A stretch of 64,000 bases of DNA from Angiostrongylus vasorum (GCA_018806985.1 JADANN010000336.1:1608384-1672383), one strand, 5' to 3'; positions 31,248-41,765 are shown, numbered from the stretch's first letter. Notes: a model not told the origin generated them from the letters alone. A program made the numbers and translations.

Positions 31248-34200
31248 TCATTTTGTCACGAACGCTTTGATCTTATTGAGTAGACCAACATACTGAGAGT
31301 GCTCGTAATGAGTAGCAAAAGCAACGAGTGTTTTACAGAACTGCGCATCGAAGCCACGTTCTTCAAGAAAACGAACGAACAGAAGATCGTGCAAGTCCTA
31401 AAAATTGAAAAAAAAACATTGAATTCATTACGTGCAGGGGATACAAACACCTTTGCCATCTCTCAATAACCTGTAGTTGGTTTTTTTCAATCACCAGTTC
31501 TCTCCAATTTACAATTTTTTCCTCCCACTCACCGGATCAATATATTTGCCACTACTGGCATAAATTTCTGGCGCAACATCCTCATTTCCATCTTTGGCAG
31601 CAGGGGCCACGTAAAATTCCTCCACTCGAAAATCATCTGAAAAGCGATGCGACGTTTGTTCTTAAGCACACATACTCCTACCGACGATATAAATAAAAAA
31701 AACAATGATTTCGAAAGCGACCGTCATTTAACCTCGGCAGTAAATAATCAATATGTGTTCATATTGTTGAGCTTACACGAGGTTAACACAAATGTTTATT
31801 TGGCTAACGTTTCAACAGTTTCGTCTTCATCACAGGCGATGATCCGAGTCGATGGTCCACAGTTGTTCGTCTTGTCGAAGTGGCGTCTTCGTCGCGCATC
31901 GAGCTGGATCTATAAAAAGAGCATCGCCAGGTGAGTATGGCTCATTCGAGAGATATGCTCTACTGAAGAAGATCCGACTCGATGGGCGACGCAGACGCCA
32001 CCTCGACAAGCCGAACAACTGTGGGCCATCGACGTGGATCATCCGCTCTGATGAACACGAAACCGTCGAGACGTTAGCCGAATAAACATTTATATTAACC
32101 TCCTGTAAGCTCAACAATATAAACACACGTTGATATTAACAGCTTCAAAATAGTGGTCTTTCAAAATGGTACACTCTAGTGCTACATTGTGAAGTACCTA
32201 TCGATCTTACCCTATCCTATCTTATCCTAGCGATTTACAGGCTTTTTATTTTACTACGTCTGGAACCTTTTCCTCTCCAGTATGCTCACAGATATTTTCT
32301 TTTTCTTTTCCAGCAGTTCACTTCTGATTTTGGCTATAAACAGTTATGCATGTAATTTCCTTTTTTTGCTTTTCTATCCCACCTCCTAAAGTAAATTTAC
32401 TTTCGAACAAAAATTATATGAACCAACTCCGTACAGTTTCAAAAAGAAAATCACCATGGAAACAGTCGTCATAGATACTACATGATAAACAACGAATAAA
32501 CAAGGTCCACTCACATTCTCCATGCACATCAACGCTTTCGACAAGCTCCAAATGAAAACATAGACGATCATCTCCCTTGGTGATCTCTACTGTAAACGGA
32601 GGCAACGCAACAGGTACTGGAGCTGCCTTAAATTTACACTAGAAATCTTCATTTGAAGGCAGGAGACTGCGTTAAATTGAAAATTCTATTCCTTCGTATT
32701 CTTGTTGAGCAAACATGAGGTGTTATTTTTATTCTTTATTCACGAACAAGCTGACGTTTCGGCGGATTTCGCCTTCCTCAGAGCCTGGAAAGGTCAACTT
32801 GACAGCAATCTATTCGGCCAAACACCTCCATAACCAAACAGAGACCACGCTGAACCAAGATTTCAATCACATTGAACACAGCTTTGCACACTCACCGCTT
32901 TCTATGAGGCTTCCACTGAGTATGTCGCGTGGAGACCAACCGCACAGAGCTCACATGGAAGCGTAATATGCCCCTCCCATCAAAATAACAGCCTTATATA
33001 GCCTTATACTGCCCAATATCACGCGTGATAATGAGGCAATCTTCCCTGCGGTTCATTTTCGGATTTCTGGAATTAATCCAGAACGCCTCGAGAGTTTTGC
33101 GTGCTTGTGTTCTCGATTTCTGCGCGGGGATCGTGATACGTACTTCAAAGTCCTCCCCGCTATGTCTCTGGCTCCTATGCGTGCCTAGTGGGTATTTGGT
33201 TTACGTTTGCCGACTAGGTGTTCTTTTATGCGGACACAGAGGGGTCTGCCCGTTTCGCCAATGTATTCGTCTCCGCACGTCTTACAGGAGATAAGATAAA
33301 CTGTACCCGAGCTCATGCAATCACCGTCTCTACCATTAGGGCAAACTATGCAATTTTGCGTCGCACATAGACGGTCATATAGGCGGTTACGAACTAGTTG
33401 GCGCCTAAGATTACTCGGTGGCATTTCAACTACGTTTACCGAATCCTCAAGACCCGCCCTTCTTAAGCAGCGTTTTATAGCTGCACTTACATCATTTGAG
33501 ATGAAGGGTAGGATAAACGGGACCATTTTATCGCTAAAGTTGTCGTTTGGAGGCCTGGGATTTCCTCTACACCTGTCCCGAGCCACAGTTTCGTAGCCAT
33601 TAGAAATGGCTATTTGCCGCGCCAAGTTCTGGGACTCCTCTCTCTGTTCTCTTCCCGTGCACACGTTGGTTGCGGTTCAAAACATGTTTCTTACAAGCGC
33701 CCTTTTCGTGTGAGAAGGGTGAGAGGAGAGGTAATGAACCAAGATGTTTTTATTACTTGGCTTTCGGTACCACTTCGTAATGTAGCCATTTTCTGACAGG
33801 CTAATTTGGACGTTCAGGAATGGAAGCCAGTTTTCTTTCGGTTTCTCTCGGGTGAACTTGATATACTCTGACTGTTCATTCAACAACTCAAAACATTTGT
33901 CCATTTCCTCTGGTGTTGAGCAAAGGACAAAACAGTCATCTATATATCTACAGTAGAGTAGCGGCCCAAGATCGATCACCGGTGCTTCCATCTTAGACAT
34001 AAACGCAATGGCCAGGCTTGGTGCCAGTCGTTGTCCCATTGCCAACCCTCTTATTTGAGCGTAGTACTTTCAGGACCATCTGAAGATTGAGCAGCTCAAG
34101 CATTCTTTTAAGAGTGCCATCAACTGCTCTATCTTGAAGCCATACATGTTTATTTCTCCTTCGTGTTGCATCAGGGGTTCGAATATGGCTTGCATTGCGG

Positions 34201-37200
34201 AGTTATTCGACACGTTTGTTTTAAAATTCTATGTAATAAGCATAGATATTTTTTATCTGTAGAGAAGCGATTTACACCTAATACATTTGCGAAAGCGAGC
34301 GTGTGGCGCAGTGGTTGGAGACGCCACTGAGACACACATGTGGAATTGATCCCCATGCCCATGGCCCACCAAATCCCTCCGGGGTCGACAAACTGGTACC
34401 AGAATTGCCTGGGAAGATAGCAGCACTAGCTCGATACATCGTTAGGCCATCGCGAGTCATTGTAAAGGCCAGATATGCATTTAATCACCTCCAACGATAC
34501 TTAATGAAGTCGAATGCATGGCGCAACCCTTAGGGACTAATCAACGCCGAAAACTTTGTCCTTTTAGCTTTACATTTGCGAAAATGCACATTGACTTTTA
34601 CGCACGTGCTCTTCGACACTTGTCACAATTTCTTTTGCACAGTTTTTTGTATTCAAGCGGTGGTTTCCCCAACAATGATGAGCTAGGAATGGTCCAAGAA
34701 GACCTGTATTCTATACTAGAAAAACTACAGCGAATCGAAGGACACAATTCGTACCAATTTCAATTCATGCTGAAATCAACGAAAAACTAAGCGTAGCCCC
34801 ATCGTCCCGACAAAGAGAATCAATATTGTCGTGTGTTAAATCTCACAACACATCCGAAGAAACTTCTACGGAGTACTTTGATTAGATATATAGACCAACA
34901 AGAACCAAGAAACGTTTTCTGCTGGCAATGCTTAGTTCCAAACTCAAAGGTAATAGAGTACTAAAACTTGATAGTACAGATGCCAGCACAGTAAGAGCGG
35001 CCACAGTAAGGATAAAAGTCCAAAATCTGGTTAAAAAAATGAACCTGCAGATAAATACTCTTTCAGCGGTACGCTAGAATGAACAGTTCATTTGATTCTC
35101 GAACATATATAGGCTTTCAGAGTAACTTAGGTGTACTCTCAGAATTGCGAAAAACCAATATTAAATGACATTCTTCCGTCGAAAATATAAAGTCTTCTGA
35201 ATGGAAATCCAAGCGTTTTGTGACAAATTTGTGAGACTACGTGACAAACATTAAGAATATTAAAATATTTTCTATATAAAACAGATATTCACTGCTTCAA
35301 CAAAATGCTACAAATATAGCCAAAAAATGCTTAAGTATTTCCAAAACTCCGAACCGCTGGTGTCTAAGATGGCATTGAATCCACTATCACCCTTTCCGGT
35401 GGCTAACGCGCTCACCACCACACCTTGCGGTCTTTCGTTTCATCTTTCCCTAAGGTAGTTTTAGTTTCAATACTACAAATAATTTTGGTAATGTGGGTGC
35501 ATCCACGGGCAACTTACAATATGTATTAGAAAGAAAAGATCTCAACAAATTCTAAAAGTAACGACGTATCAGGAAGACTATGGCTATACGAATACCTCTT
35601 GTTGTGCCTCATCTTCATAGTCATCATCCATGTCAACAGAGTGATTCACGTTAAATACAACAAGAATGCTGCAAAGACGAAGTCAGAACCTATAGATGTT
35701 GTATTTCAAATTGTACCTTCAGCACAATTTACCAACCTTTCTTTACCGAACTGCTTGGTGAGCCGAACCTCTGCATCCTTGGTTGCAATGTTGAAGCCTT
35801 GGAATGTTGGCGCTGAGGAACCGCCAAGATTTTCTTGGGAGAGTTGCTGCTCTGCTTGAATTTCCCTTGTCAGCGCTTGTGTTAGTTCAGGTGCAATACT
35901 GAGGACTGAAAATATGCTGTGATATCGTAAAGAAGATAGAGGGCCGAACATAAAAAAAAACATAGTGGACTATTTTTTTAGACAAAGAAAAATATCCTGA
36001 CGGTCACAAAATATCGTAGTGATTCAAGGAAAGTGTATTACTATGTACTCTATTTACTTACTTATTTAGATGCTTGGATGGCCTGTCCTCACTGGTTGAG
36101 CGGGCCCCAGCATAACCTCCACTTTTTCGGAGTTTGGCTGGTCTAGCCACTGTGGTTCCCTGGAGTCCCGAGGTCAGCCGGGGCAGTCTGCCCCAGGTCG
36201 TCACCACCACAGGCAGTCACCGCCCACGTGGATCAGAGGGAGATTTGCCACCATGCGAATAGTTTGGTACTAAGACGGTGATGGATTCTGGTATTGGTTT
36301 ACTCTGAGCTAGGGTTCCTGATGGAAACGCCGGATTCCTTCTCAGCTTGGGAGACCCTGCCAGGGAATGAATCCTCCGCTGTACATCGTAGCCCAACACC
36401 CAGGAACACCTGCCAGCCAAGATGAGGCGGTAAACCGTTGGGACGATTCTTTAATAACCATGAGCCATACTATATGATATTTATTTAGTACTCCAAAAAT
36501 AAGTACATGTAGTTTTAGCATTTATTTACCAACCTCGTGTAAGCTCAACAATTTAAACACAGTAAGCGTTATTTCACGGGCTAGGGAAGCGTGGTTAGAA
36601 AAACGGTAAGTTATCGAAAAATTGTTTCGAAACGATGGGCTAAACCCAGTACCCCCAAGAAACGGATGAGATAATACTCTTCTTTGTCCCTGCACCGTCC
36701 TATTAGCTATGTCCTACATATCCCGTAAAAACGGAGTCATCGTTTCTAAAAGAAATCACGGTAGGTCGCTTTTTCGTGAGTTTTTCTCTTCCAGGGCTCA
36801 CGGATAGCAATGAGGTATAAGAGCTTTTATCAACTCTCTCTCACAAATTCCAGACTTACAACAGTATTCCAACAGGATAAAGGATAAAGGAAGGATAAAG
36901 CTCTCGGCACTGATCAATCCCTGTAGGATGCGCCATGCATTCGACTTCATGAACTATCGTTGGAGGTGACTGAATGCATATCTGGCCCTTACAATGACTT
37001 GCGGTGGCCTACCAATGTATCGAGCCAGTGCTGCTATCCTCCCAGACAAGTATGGTATCAATCTGCTGAACGCGGAGGGAAGGAAGGATTGATGAGCCAG
37101 AGGCGCGGGGATCGATCACATGTGTCGCAGGGCGTGTCTGACCACTGCGCCACACGCGCCCCCTTTTCCAACAGTATTCCCACCAATTTCCCAAGTCCTT

Positions 37201-39245
37201 CCAACTTCTTAGTGTTCTTTCCTTTCCATGCTATACTAAAGCTCCAAAAAGGGTTCACTAAACCTGTCCATTAGGGTACGTATCCCAACTTAAGTTTTCT
37301 TTTTTCAAATATCTCAAAATTTTTAGGCACCTCTTTGTGATGTTGATAGAGAGCGGGCATGAAGCTGACCAACGACAGCGAATCTCGCTGTTACGTTTCC
37401 GAGTTTAGAAATTGAACGGAGTACAGCTGCGGCCTTCATCTGAAATACCTCCTAAACTAAAGAAGTAATTTGCTAAGTCTCCGCATTATCAGCTTAGTCC
37501 TCCAACTAGGAAAAAAGGATAGAAAAGCAAAGAAACAGTGATCATCAATGAGAAACGACACGAAGCAGTACGACATTCGAATATGACGTCCTAGATTTTA
37601 ACCACGAATTTAAAGGACTTCCTGACTTACGATTTCGTTAGAACACGGTCGTTCAACAATATATTGGAGCGCGTAATCTTTCCACAAATGGTATTGCTGG
37701 TGGTGAAATATCACCACCAAGAAACGATACTGGTCTGCAGCGATATTACCATGTATATATGTGTATGACCTTTCCAACGGGGCGTGTGTAGCGCAGTGGT
37801 CGGAGTCCCCCCTGCAATACACATGGGATCGATACTCGTGCCCTAGGCCCACCAAGCCTTCCATCACTTCGGAGTGGACGAATTGGTATCAGACTTATCT
37901 GAGAGGATAGCAGAACTAGCTCGATACCTCGGTAGGCTACCGGGAGTCATTGTAAAGGCTAAATATGATTTAATCACCTCCAACGATGCTTATTGAAGTC
38001 GAATGCATGGCGCATCCCTCAGGAATTGATAAACCTCAAGAGCTTTATCTTTTTTTTATATCCTTTATGACCTTTTCTGCATAGTATGAACATCGGGACG
38101 TGATAGGTATAGTTGTTAGAAGTGTAGATAATACACTCATTATCCCTATTTCGACACCGCATCAGGAGGAACAATAGAGCTGCTCCCTCACTCTCATTCC
38201 ATTCCTTCGGCGTAGGCTAATTAGGGACCACATTTGCCTGGGTGAAGCTTCCTTTAATCCAGAATTCTAGGATCCAGTGACGACTTGAGGACGCTCTAGC
38301 GAGGGCTAAAGCCAGTTTCCGAGGAAAATCATCTCTACGGCGTTCAACGACATTTGCGAAGAAGATGAGATCCTCAAGTCGTATCCGAACCTAAGCCCAA
38401 AGGCGAAACATTTCGAGAGCAAATCAACAAACTGAACGACTGAACGGAAGAAATGTCGGGATCTGTAAAAGATTTTTATACGAGATGAATTGTTGGGTCA
38501 TATGGCAAACGTAGAAACACCAAGAGTTCACTGTTTTCTTGATGAGCAAACATGAGGGTTGTTACTATGACACTTATGCACTTACAGCAGCTGATGTTTC
38601 TGCGGTATTGCTTTCGCCAGAGCTTAGAAAGGTCGCATTGACAAGGTCTACTTACTCCAGCACTTTCATACCTCAAGCAGATAGAACTGAATGCACAAAC
38701 TTTTGTGTGTATGGTAAACAGTGTCTTTTAAACATCCACCTCTTCACTACTGTAAACCGATTTTCATTTAACTACGGTACGACGAACTACTGTAGACATT
38801 AACTCGGATCATCGGCTCGGAAGAAGACGAAGACTTCGAAACATTAGCCGAATAAATGCTTGGTAACAACATCGTGTTAGCTTGTCAATGAAGAAAAGTG
38901 CTTAGCGTTCTGGACCAGCCGTGCGGAGCCTTCCATGGATGATTAATGTGCCCTCCCTTGCAGTTCATCCCAGTTTGGTGGATGATTAAAAGTTGTTTGT
39001 TGAGGAGGCTTTTACAAACTAAAAAGAATAGCGCTTTTTCTGAATGGTATTCGTCTGCTGAATTCTTCGGTGGCTCCTGTAGCATAATATTTTCGCGGTA
39101 GATAGCAAACCTGAAACCAATTAATTTCAGTTTGAATTCTAGTAGTTCTCGCTTCGATCGTATTGCGACTGAACAGAGTTTCCGTGCTTATCCACCTTGC
39201 GGCAAGCGCATTGCATCGAACTAGGTTTATTTCGCTGCTTACCAT
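31248..39245 (-). CDS. cri-3: Mitochondrial p32/C1QBP/MAM33-family protein, 6 exons
   Basis: Minus-strand exons 39245-39170 (ATG), 35905-35737, 35668-35596, 32638-32515, 31636-31533 and 31397-31248 (TGA) join in consistent phase to 231 aa. The N-terminus (LVRCNALAARWISTETLF) is basic and Ser/Thr-rich like a mitochondrial presequence. The body follows C1QBP/MAM33 order: APELTQALTREIQAEQQLSQ, KDAEVRLTKQFGKERS, ILVVFNVNHSVDMDDDYEDE (acidic), PPFTVEITKGDDRLCFHLEL, YDFRVEEFYVAP and C-terminal DLHDLLFVRFLEERGFDAQF. Family members are acidic, doughnut-shaped trimers of the mitochondrial matrix; the C. elegans homologue is called cri-3. Exon 1 is the least certain: it is chosen because its GTCGCA donor gives the right phase, and it lies 3.3 kb from exon 2. 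Introns carry a PLE, a palindrome and SINEs. Confidence 0.82.
31799..31840 (-). ncRNA. Degenerate hammerhead-like motif, left palindrome arm
   Basis: On the minus strand: GTGATGA (core CTGATGA with the first C changed), A, GACG-AAAC-TGTT (weak stem II), GAAA, CGTT, AGCCA. The core change predicts an inactive copy. Confidence 0.4.
32041..32081 (+). ncRNA. Hammerhead-like motif, right palindrome arm
   Basis: Core CTGATGA is intact at 32048-32054, followed by A, CACG-AAAC-CGTC (GACG/CGTC in the family), GAGA in place of GAAA, CGTT and AGCC. Stem I is GCT/AGC. The GAAA-to-GAGA change probably disables it. Confidence 0.45.
32747..32787 (-). ncRNA. Hammerhead-like motif with intact core, PLE copy 2
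   Basis: On the minus strand: CAGGCT, CTGAGGA, A, GGCG-AAATC-CGCC, GAAA, CGTC, AGCTTG. All core blocks (CTGANGA, GAAA, cleavage-site C) are present; stems I (6 bp, one G-T) and II (4 bp) pair. Helix III is only A-CG-U, so activity may need dimers, as reported for Penelope hammerheads. One extra A before stem II is unusual. Confidence 0.6.
33185..33664 (-). pseudogene. PLE copy 2 GIY-YIG endonuclease region
   Basis: About 159 codons in frame with the upstream RT except for one TGA. Contains CATQNCIVCPNGRDGDC, GTVYLISCKTCGDEYIGETG and PLCVRIKEHL, the full GIY-YIG signature of PLEs, including the Arg and Glu of the conserved helix. Confidence 0.85.
33677..34045 (-). pseudogene. PLE copy 2 reverse transcriptase fragment
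   Basis: Contains MGQRLAPSLAIAF, YCRYIDDCFVLCS and NWLPFLNVQISLSENG, through to KRALVRNMF and a stop. The sequence upstream to 34225 continues the RT with a frame break just before the MGQ motif (TACTTTCAGGACC in the genomic strand). Confidence 0.85.
34291..34570 (+). mobile_element. SINE-A copy with target-site duplication
   Basis: Box A GTGTGGCGCAGTGGTTGGAG, box B GGAATTGATCCCC. The 12-bp ACATTTGCGAAA occurs directly before the element (about 34284) and after it (about 34573), a clear target duplication. It lies in the p32 intron. Confidence 0.9.
34571..35320. other. Intronic stretch of the p32 gene, unassigned
   Basis: A plus-strand frame (to 34790) reads SGGFPNNDELGMVQEDLYSI and LEKLQRIEGHNSYQFQF. 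It looks protein-like but is antisense to the p32 gene and not recognised. The rest is AT-rich with nothing identified. Confidence 0.3.
35325..35465 (-). mobile_element. SINE-B copy (degenerate)
   Basis: AAATGCTTAAGTATTTCCAA, then CTCCGAACCGCTGGTGTC and the tRNA-like head CACCACCACACCTTGCGG. More diverged than the other SINE-B copies. Confidence 0.6.
36062..36450 (+). repeat. Repeat C, copy 7 (near full length)
   Basis: From ATGCTTGGATGGCCTGTCCT to GATGAGGCGGTAAACCGTTG. It lies in the p32 intron, opposite in orientation to the gene. Confidence 0.75.
36525..36560. repeat. Short fragment of the palindrome/PLE-end family
   Basis: ACCTCGTGTAAGCTCAACAA followed by TTTAAACACAG matches the outer end of both palindrome arms at 31745 and 32126. 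Only about 35 bp is present. Confidence 0.5.
36880..37165 (-). mobile_element. SINE-A copy
   Basis: Reverse copy: AAAGCTCTCGGCACTGATCA at the 3' end, CCAGACAAGTATGGTATCAA in the body, and GCGTGTGGCGCAGTGGTCAG as box A on the minus strand. Confidence 0.85.
37779..38062 (+). mobile_element. SINE-A copy
   Basis: Box A GTGTAGCGCAGTGGTCGGAG, box B GGGATCGATACTC. The flanking repeat TATGACCTTT is present before (about 37764) and after (about 38066) the element. In the long p32 intron 1. Confidence 0.85.
38525..38890. mobile_element. Composite of two PLE-type ends in inverted arrangement
   Basis: Left part (38530-38640) matches the 3' end of the window's PLEs in reverse (CTTGATGAGCAAACATGAGG, then CAGCTGATGTTTCTGCGG). 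Right part (38805-38890) matches the palindrome family in forward orientation, with TTAGCCGAATAAATGCTTGG and ATCGTGTTAGCTTG. The middle is unrecognised. Confidence 0.55.
38812..38851 (+). ncRNA. Hammerhead-like motif with perfect stem I
   Basis: TCGGCT ... AGCCGA form a perfect 6-bp stem I. Core CGGAAGA (CTGATGA degraded), A, GACG-AAGA-CTTC, GAAA, CATT. The core is mutated, so inactivity is predicted, but the stem shows covariation with the GGCT-type stem of the PLE copies. Confidence 0.4.
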
Positions 39246-39365
39246 TCACCAAAGATCCTCGGAATCCTACTATTCTTTTTTTTGAGTTTGTATTGGTCAC
39301 GGCCGTGTATGGCTTTCAGGAGGAAATCCTAAGCTTGGAGTAGCTTTAGTTGTCTGACAAAGAAC
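39246..39365. promoter_or_regulatory. Gap between the p32 start and the tRNA array
   Basis: About 120 bp. If exon 1 of p32 is right, the promoter of that gene must lie here or inside the first tRNA units. No TATA box or other motif is evident. Confidence 0.35.
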
Positions 39366-39502
39366 AAAGGAGTTCGATATTCCCATGAAGGAAGACTTTT
39401 ACCTTGATACTGTTATTACTACGATGTGAAATACAACAAGGGGACATTGTGGTCGGCGAAATATTTCCGAATTCCAAATGAACAGCGATGACCTAGAAAT
39501 GT

Positions 39503-39586
39503 GCTCCATTGGCGCAGTTGGTTAGCGCGTGGTACTTATAAGACTAAGAAATGCCAAGGTCGGGAGTTCGATCCTCCCACAGAGCA
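39503..39586 (+). tRNA. tRNA-Ile(UAU), first full copy of the array
   Basis: D, anticodon and T arms are intact. The 3' acceptor strand reads ACAGAGC instead of ATGGAGC, giving two mismatches (positions 67 and 68). Probably a decayed edge copy, as expected at an array boundary. Confidence 0.75.
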
Positions 39587-39907
39587 AGAGTTTTGCATTG
39601 ATGCCAAGAGTTTTGTATTGGCACAAATTACCTCGATATGAAATACAATAAGGGGATATTACAGACGGCGAAATATTTTCGAATTCCAAATGAACAGCGA
39701 TGAGCTAGGAATGTGCTCCATTGGCGCAGTTGGTTAGCGCGTGGTACTTATAAGACTAAGAAATGCCAAGGTCGGGAGTTCGATCCTCCCACGGAGTAAG
39801 AGTTTTGCATTGGCACAATATTACCTGGATGTGAAATACAACAAGGGGACATTGTGGTCGGCGAAATATTTCCGAATTCCAAATGAACAGCGATGACCCA
39901 GGAATGT

Positions 39908-39991
39908 GCTCCATTGGCGCAGTTGGTTAGCGCGTGGTACTTATAAGACTAAGAAATGCCAAGGTCGGGAGTTCGATCCTCCCATGGAGCA
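39908..39991 (+). tRNA. tRNA-Ile(UAU), intact copy (reference)
   Basis: Acceptor GCTCCAT/ATGGAGC (7 bp), D-stem GCGC/GCGC, anticodon stem TGGTA/TGCCA with loop CTTATAA after removal of a 10-base intron (AGACTAAGAA, inserted after position 37), T-stem GGGAG/CTCCC with TTCGATC, discriminator A. The anticodon TAT reads AUA. Internal promoters: box A TGGCGCAGTTGG, box B GGAGTTCGATCCT. A TTTT terminator follows five bases after the gene. tRNA-Ile(UAU) genes carry introns in most eukaryotes, which supports the identity. Confidence 0.95.
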
Positions 39992-41083
39992 AGACTTTTG
40001 CATTGATGCCAAGAGTTTTGCATTGGCACAAATTACCTCGATGTGAAATACAACAAGAGGATATTACAGACGGCGAAATAATTCCGAATTCCAAATGAAC
40101 AGCGATGAGCTAGGAATGTGCTCCATTGGCACAGTTGGTTAGCGCGTGGTACTTATAAGACTAAGAAATGCCAAGGTCGGGAGTTCGATCCTCCCACGGA
40201 GTAAGAGTTTTGCATTGGCACAATATTACCTGGATGTGAAATACAACAAGTGGACATTGTGTTCCGCGAAATATTTTCGAATTCCAGATGAACAGCGGTG
40301 AGCTAGGAATGTGCTCCATTGGCGCAGTTGGTTAGCGCGTGGTACTTATAAGACTAAGAAATGCCAAGGTCGGGAGTTCGATTTTCCCATGAAGGAAGAC
40401 TTTTACCTTGATACTCTTATTACTACGATGTGAAATACAACAAGTGGACATTGTGGTCCGCGAAATATTTCCGAATTCCAAATGAACAGCGATGAGCTAG
40501 GAGTGTGCTCCATTGGCACAGTTGGTTAGCGCGTGGTACTTATAAGACTAAGAAATGTCAAGGTCGGGAGTTCGATTTTCCCATGAAGGAAGACTTTTAC
40601 CTTGATACTCTTATTACTACGATGTGAAATACAACAAGAGGATATTACAGACGGCGAAATAATTCCGAATTCCAAATGAACAGCGATGACCCAGGAACGT
40701 GCTCCATTGGCACAGTTGGTTAGCGCGTGGTACTTATAAGACTAAGAAATGCCAAGGTCGGGAGTTCGATCCTCCCATGAAGGAAGACTTTTACCTTGAT
40801 ACTCTTATTACTACGATGTGAAATACAACAAGTGGACATTGTGGTCCGCGAAATATTTCCGAATTCCAAATGAACAGCGATGAGTTAGGACTCCATAGGC
40901 GCAGTTGGTTAGAGCGTGGTACTTATAAGACTAAGAAATGCCAAGGTCGGGAGTTCGATCCTCCCATGAAGGAAGACATTTACCTTGATACTCTTATTAC
41001 TACGATGTGAAATACAACAAGTGGACATTGTGGTCCGCGAAATATTTCCGAATTCCAAATGAACAGCGATGAGCTAGGAATGT

Positions 41084-41167
41084 GCTCCATTGGCGCAGTT
41101 GGTTAGCGCGTGGTACTTATAAGACTAAGAAATGCCAAGGTCGGGAGTTCGATCCTCCCATGAAGGA
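41084..41167 (+). tRNA. tRNA-Ile(UAU), acceptor-variant copy (example of the majority class)
   Basis: Body identical to the reference gene, but the 3' acceptor strand reads ATGAAGG, giving C4-A69 and G1-G72 mismatches. This variant is always tied to the short spacer and makes up most of the array. Many copies also have TTTTCCC in place of CCTCCC, leaving a G-T pair in the T-stem. Aminoacylation or 3' processing of such transcripts is doubtful. Confidence 0.7.
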
Positions 41168-41470
41168 AGACTTTTACCTTGATACTCTTATTACTACGAT
41201 GTGAAATACAACAAGTGGACATTGTGGTCCGCGAAATATTTCCGAATTCCAAATGAACAGCGATGAGCTAGGAGTGTGCTCCATTGGCGCAGTTGGTTAG
41301 CGCGTGGTACTTATAAGACTAAGAAATGCCAAGGTCGGGAGTTCGATCCTCCCATGAAGGAAGACATTTACCTTGATACTCTTATTACTACGATGTGAAA
41401 TACAACAAGTGGACATTGTGGTCCGCGAAATATTTCCGAATTCCAAATGAACAGCGATGAGCTAGGAGTT

Positions 41471-41554
41471 GCTCCATTGGCGCAGTTGGTTAGCGCGTGG
41501 TACTTATAAGACTAAGAAATGCCAAGGTCGGGAGTTCGATCCTCCCATGGAGCA
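41471..41554 (+). tRNA. tRNA-Ile(UAU), intact copy
   Basis: All stems pair as in the reference copy at 39908; long spacer follows. Confidence 0.93.
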
Positions 41555-41681
41555 AGACTTTTGCATTGATGCCAAGAGTTTTGCATTGGCACAAATTACC
41601 TCGATGTGAAATACAAGAAGAGGATATTACAGACGGCGAAATAATTCCGAATTCCAAATGAACAGCGATGACCCAGGAATG

Positions 41682-41765
41682 TGCTTCATTGGTACAGTTG
41701 GCAAGCGCGTGGTGCTTATAAGACTAAGAAATGCCAAGGTCGGGAGTTCGATCCTCCCATGAAGG
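41682..41765 (+). tRNA. tRNA-Ile(UAU)-like, GCTTCAT D-arm variant (example of 12)
   Basis: Differs at several linked sites: GCTTCAT acceptor, GGTACAGTTGGCAAGCGC D arm, TGGTG anticodon-stem strand. D-stem has an A-C mismatch. Same variant at 43465, 44065, 46231, 46634, 47234, 49405, 49809, 50410, 57736, 59505 and 62277. T4 pairs with A69 of the ATGAAGG acceptor, a partial compensation. Probably pseudogenes. Confidence 0.6.

Larger units (their letters stand above)
31745..32126. repeat. Long palindrome in a p32 intron (PLE-end derived)
   Basis: Two diverged inverted arms, about 31750-31930 and 31955-32125. Left arm runs ATATTGTTGAGCTTACACGA to GAGCTGGATCTATAAAAAGA; right arm is its imperfect reverse complement, ending TAAGCTCAACAATATAAACA. 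Both strands therefore show near-identical short frames (VFILLSLHEVN / MFILLSLQEVN). Each arm contains a hammerhead-like block, so it probably derives from fused, inverted ends of a second PLE family. Confidence 0.85.
32690..34225 (-). mobile_element. Penelope-like retroelement, copy 2 (5'-truncated)
   Basis: Matches 14011-15540 of copy 1 in reverse. The 5' truncation lies at the codon run AAACGTGTCGAATAACTCC. It is better preserved than copy 1: CAG instead of TAG at the 14102 position, no frameshift after the YIDD motif, and an intact nuclease end reaching RIKEHLVGKRK. A TGA between RT and nuclease (33677-33679) is shared with copy 1. It sits in the long intron of the p32 gene, in the same orientation as that gene. 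Confidence 0.9.

Noticed and set aside
31830..32126. Two similar 95-98 codon ORFs on opposite strands
   Set aside because: They are mirror readings of the two arms of one palindrome.
38476..38802. ORFs on both strands near the p32 first intron
   Set aside because: They fall in a composite of PLE-type ends and show no family similarity.
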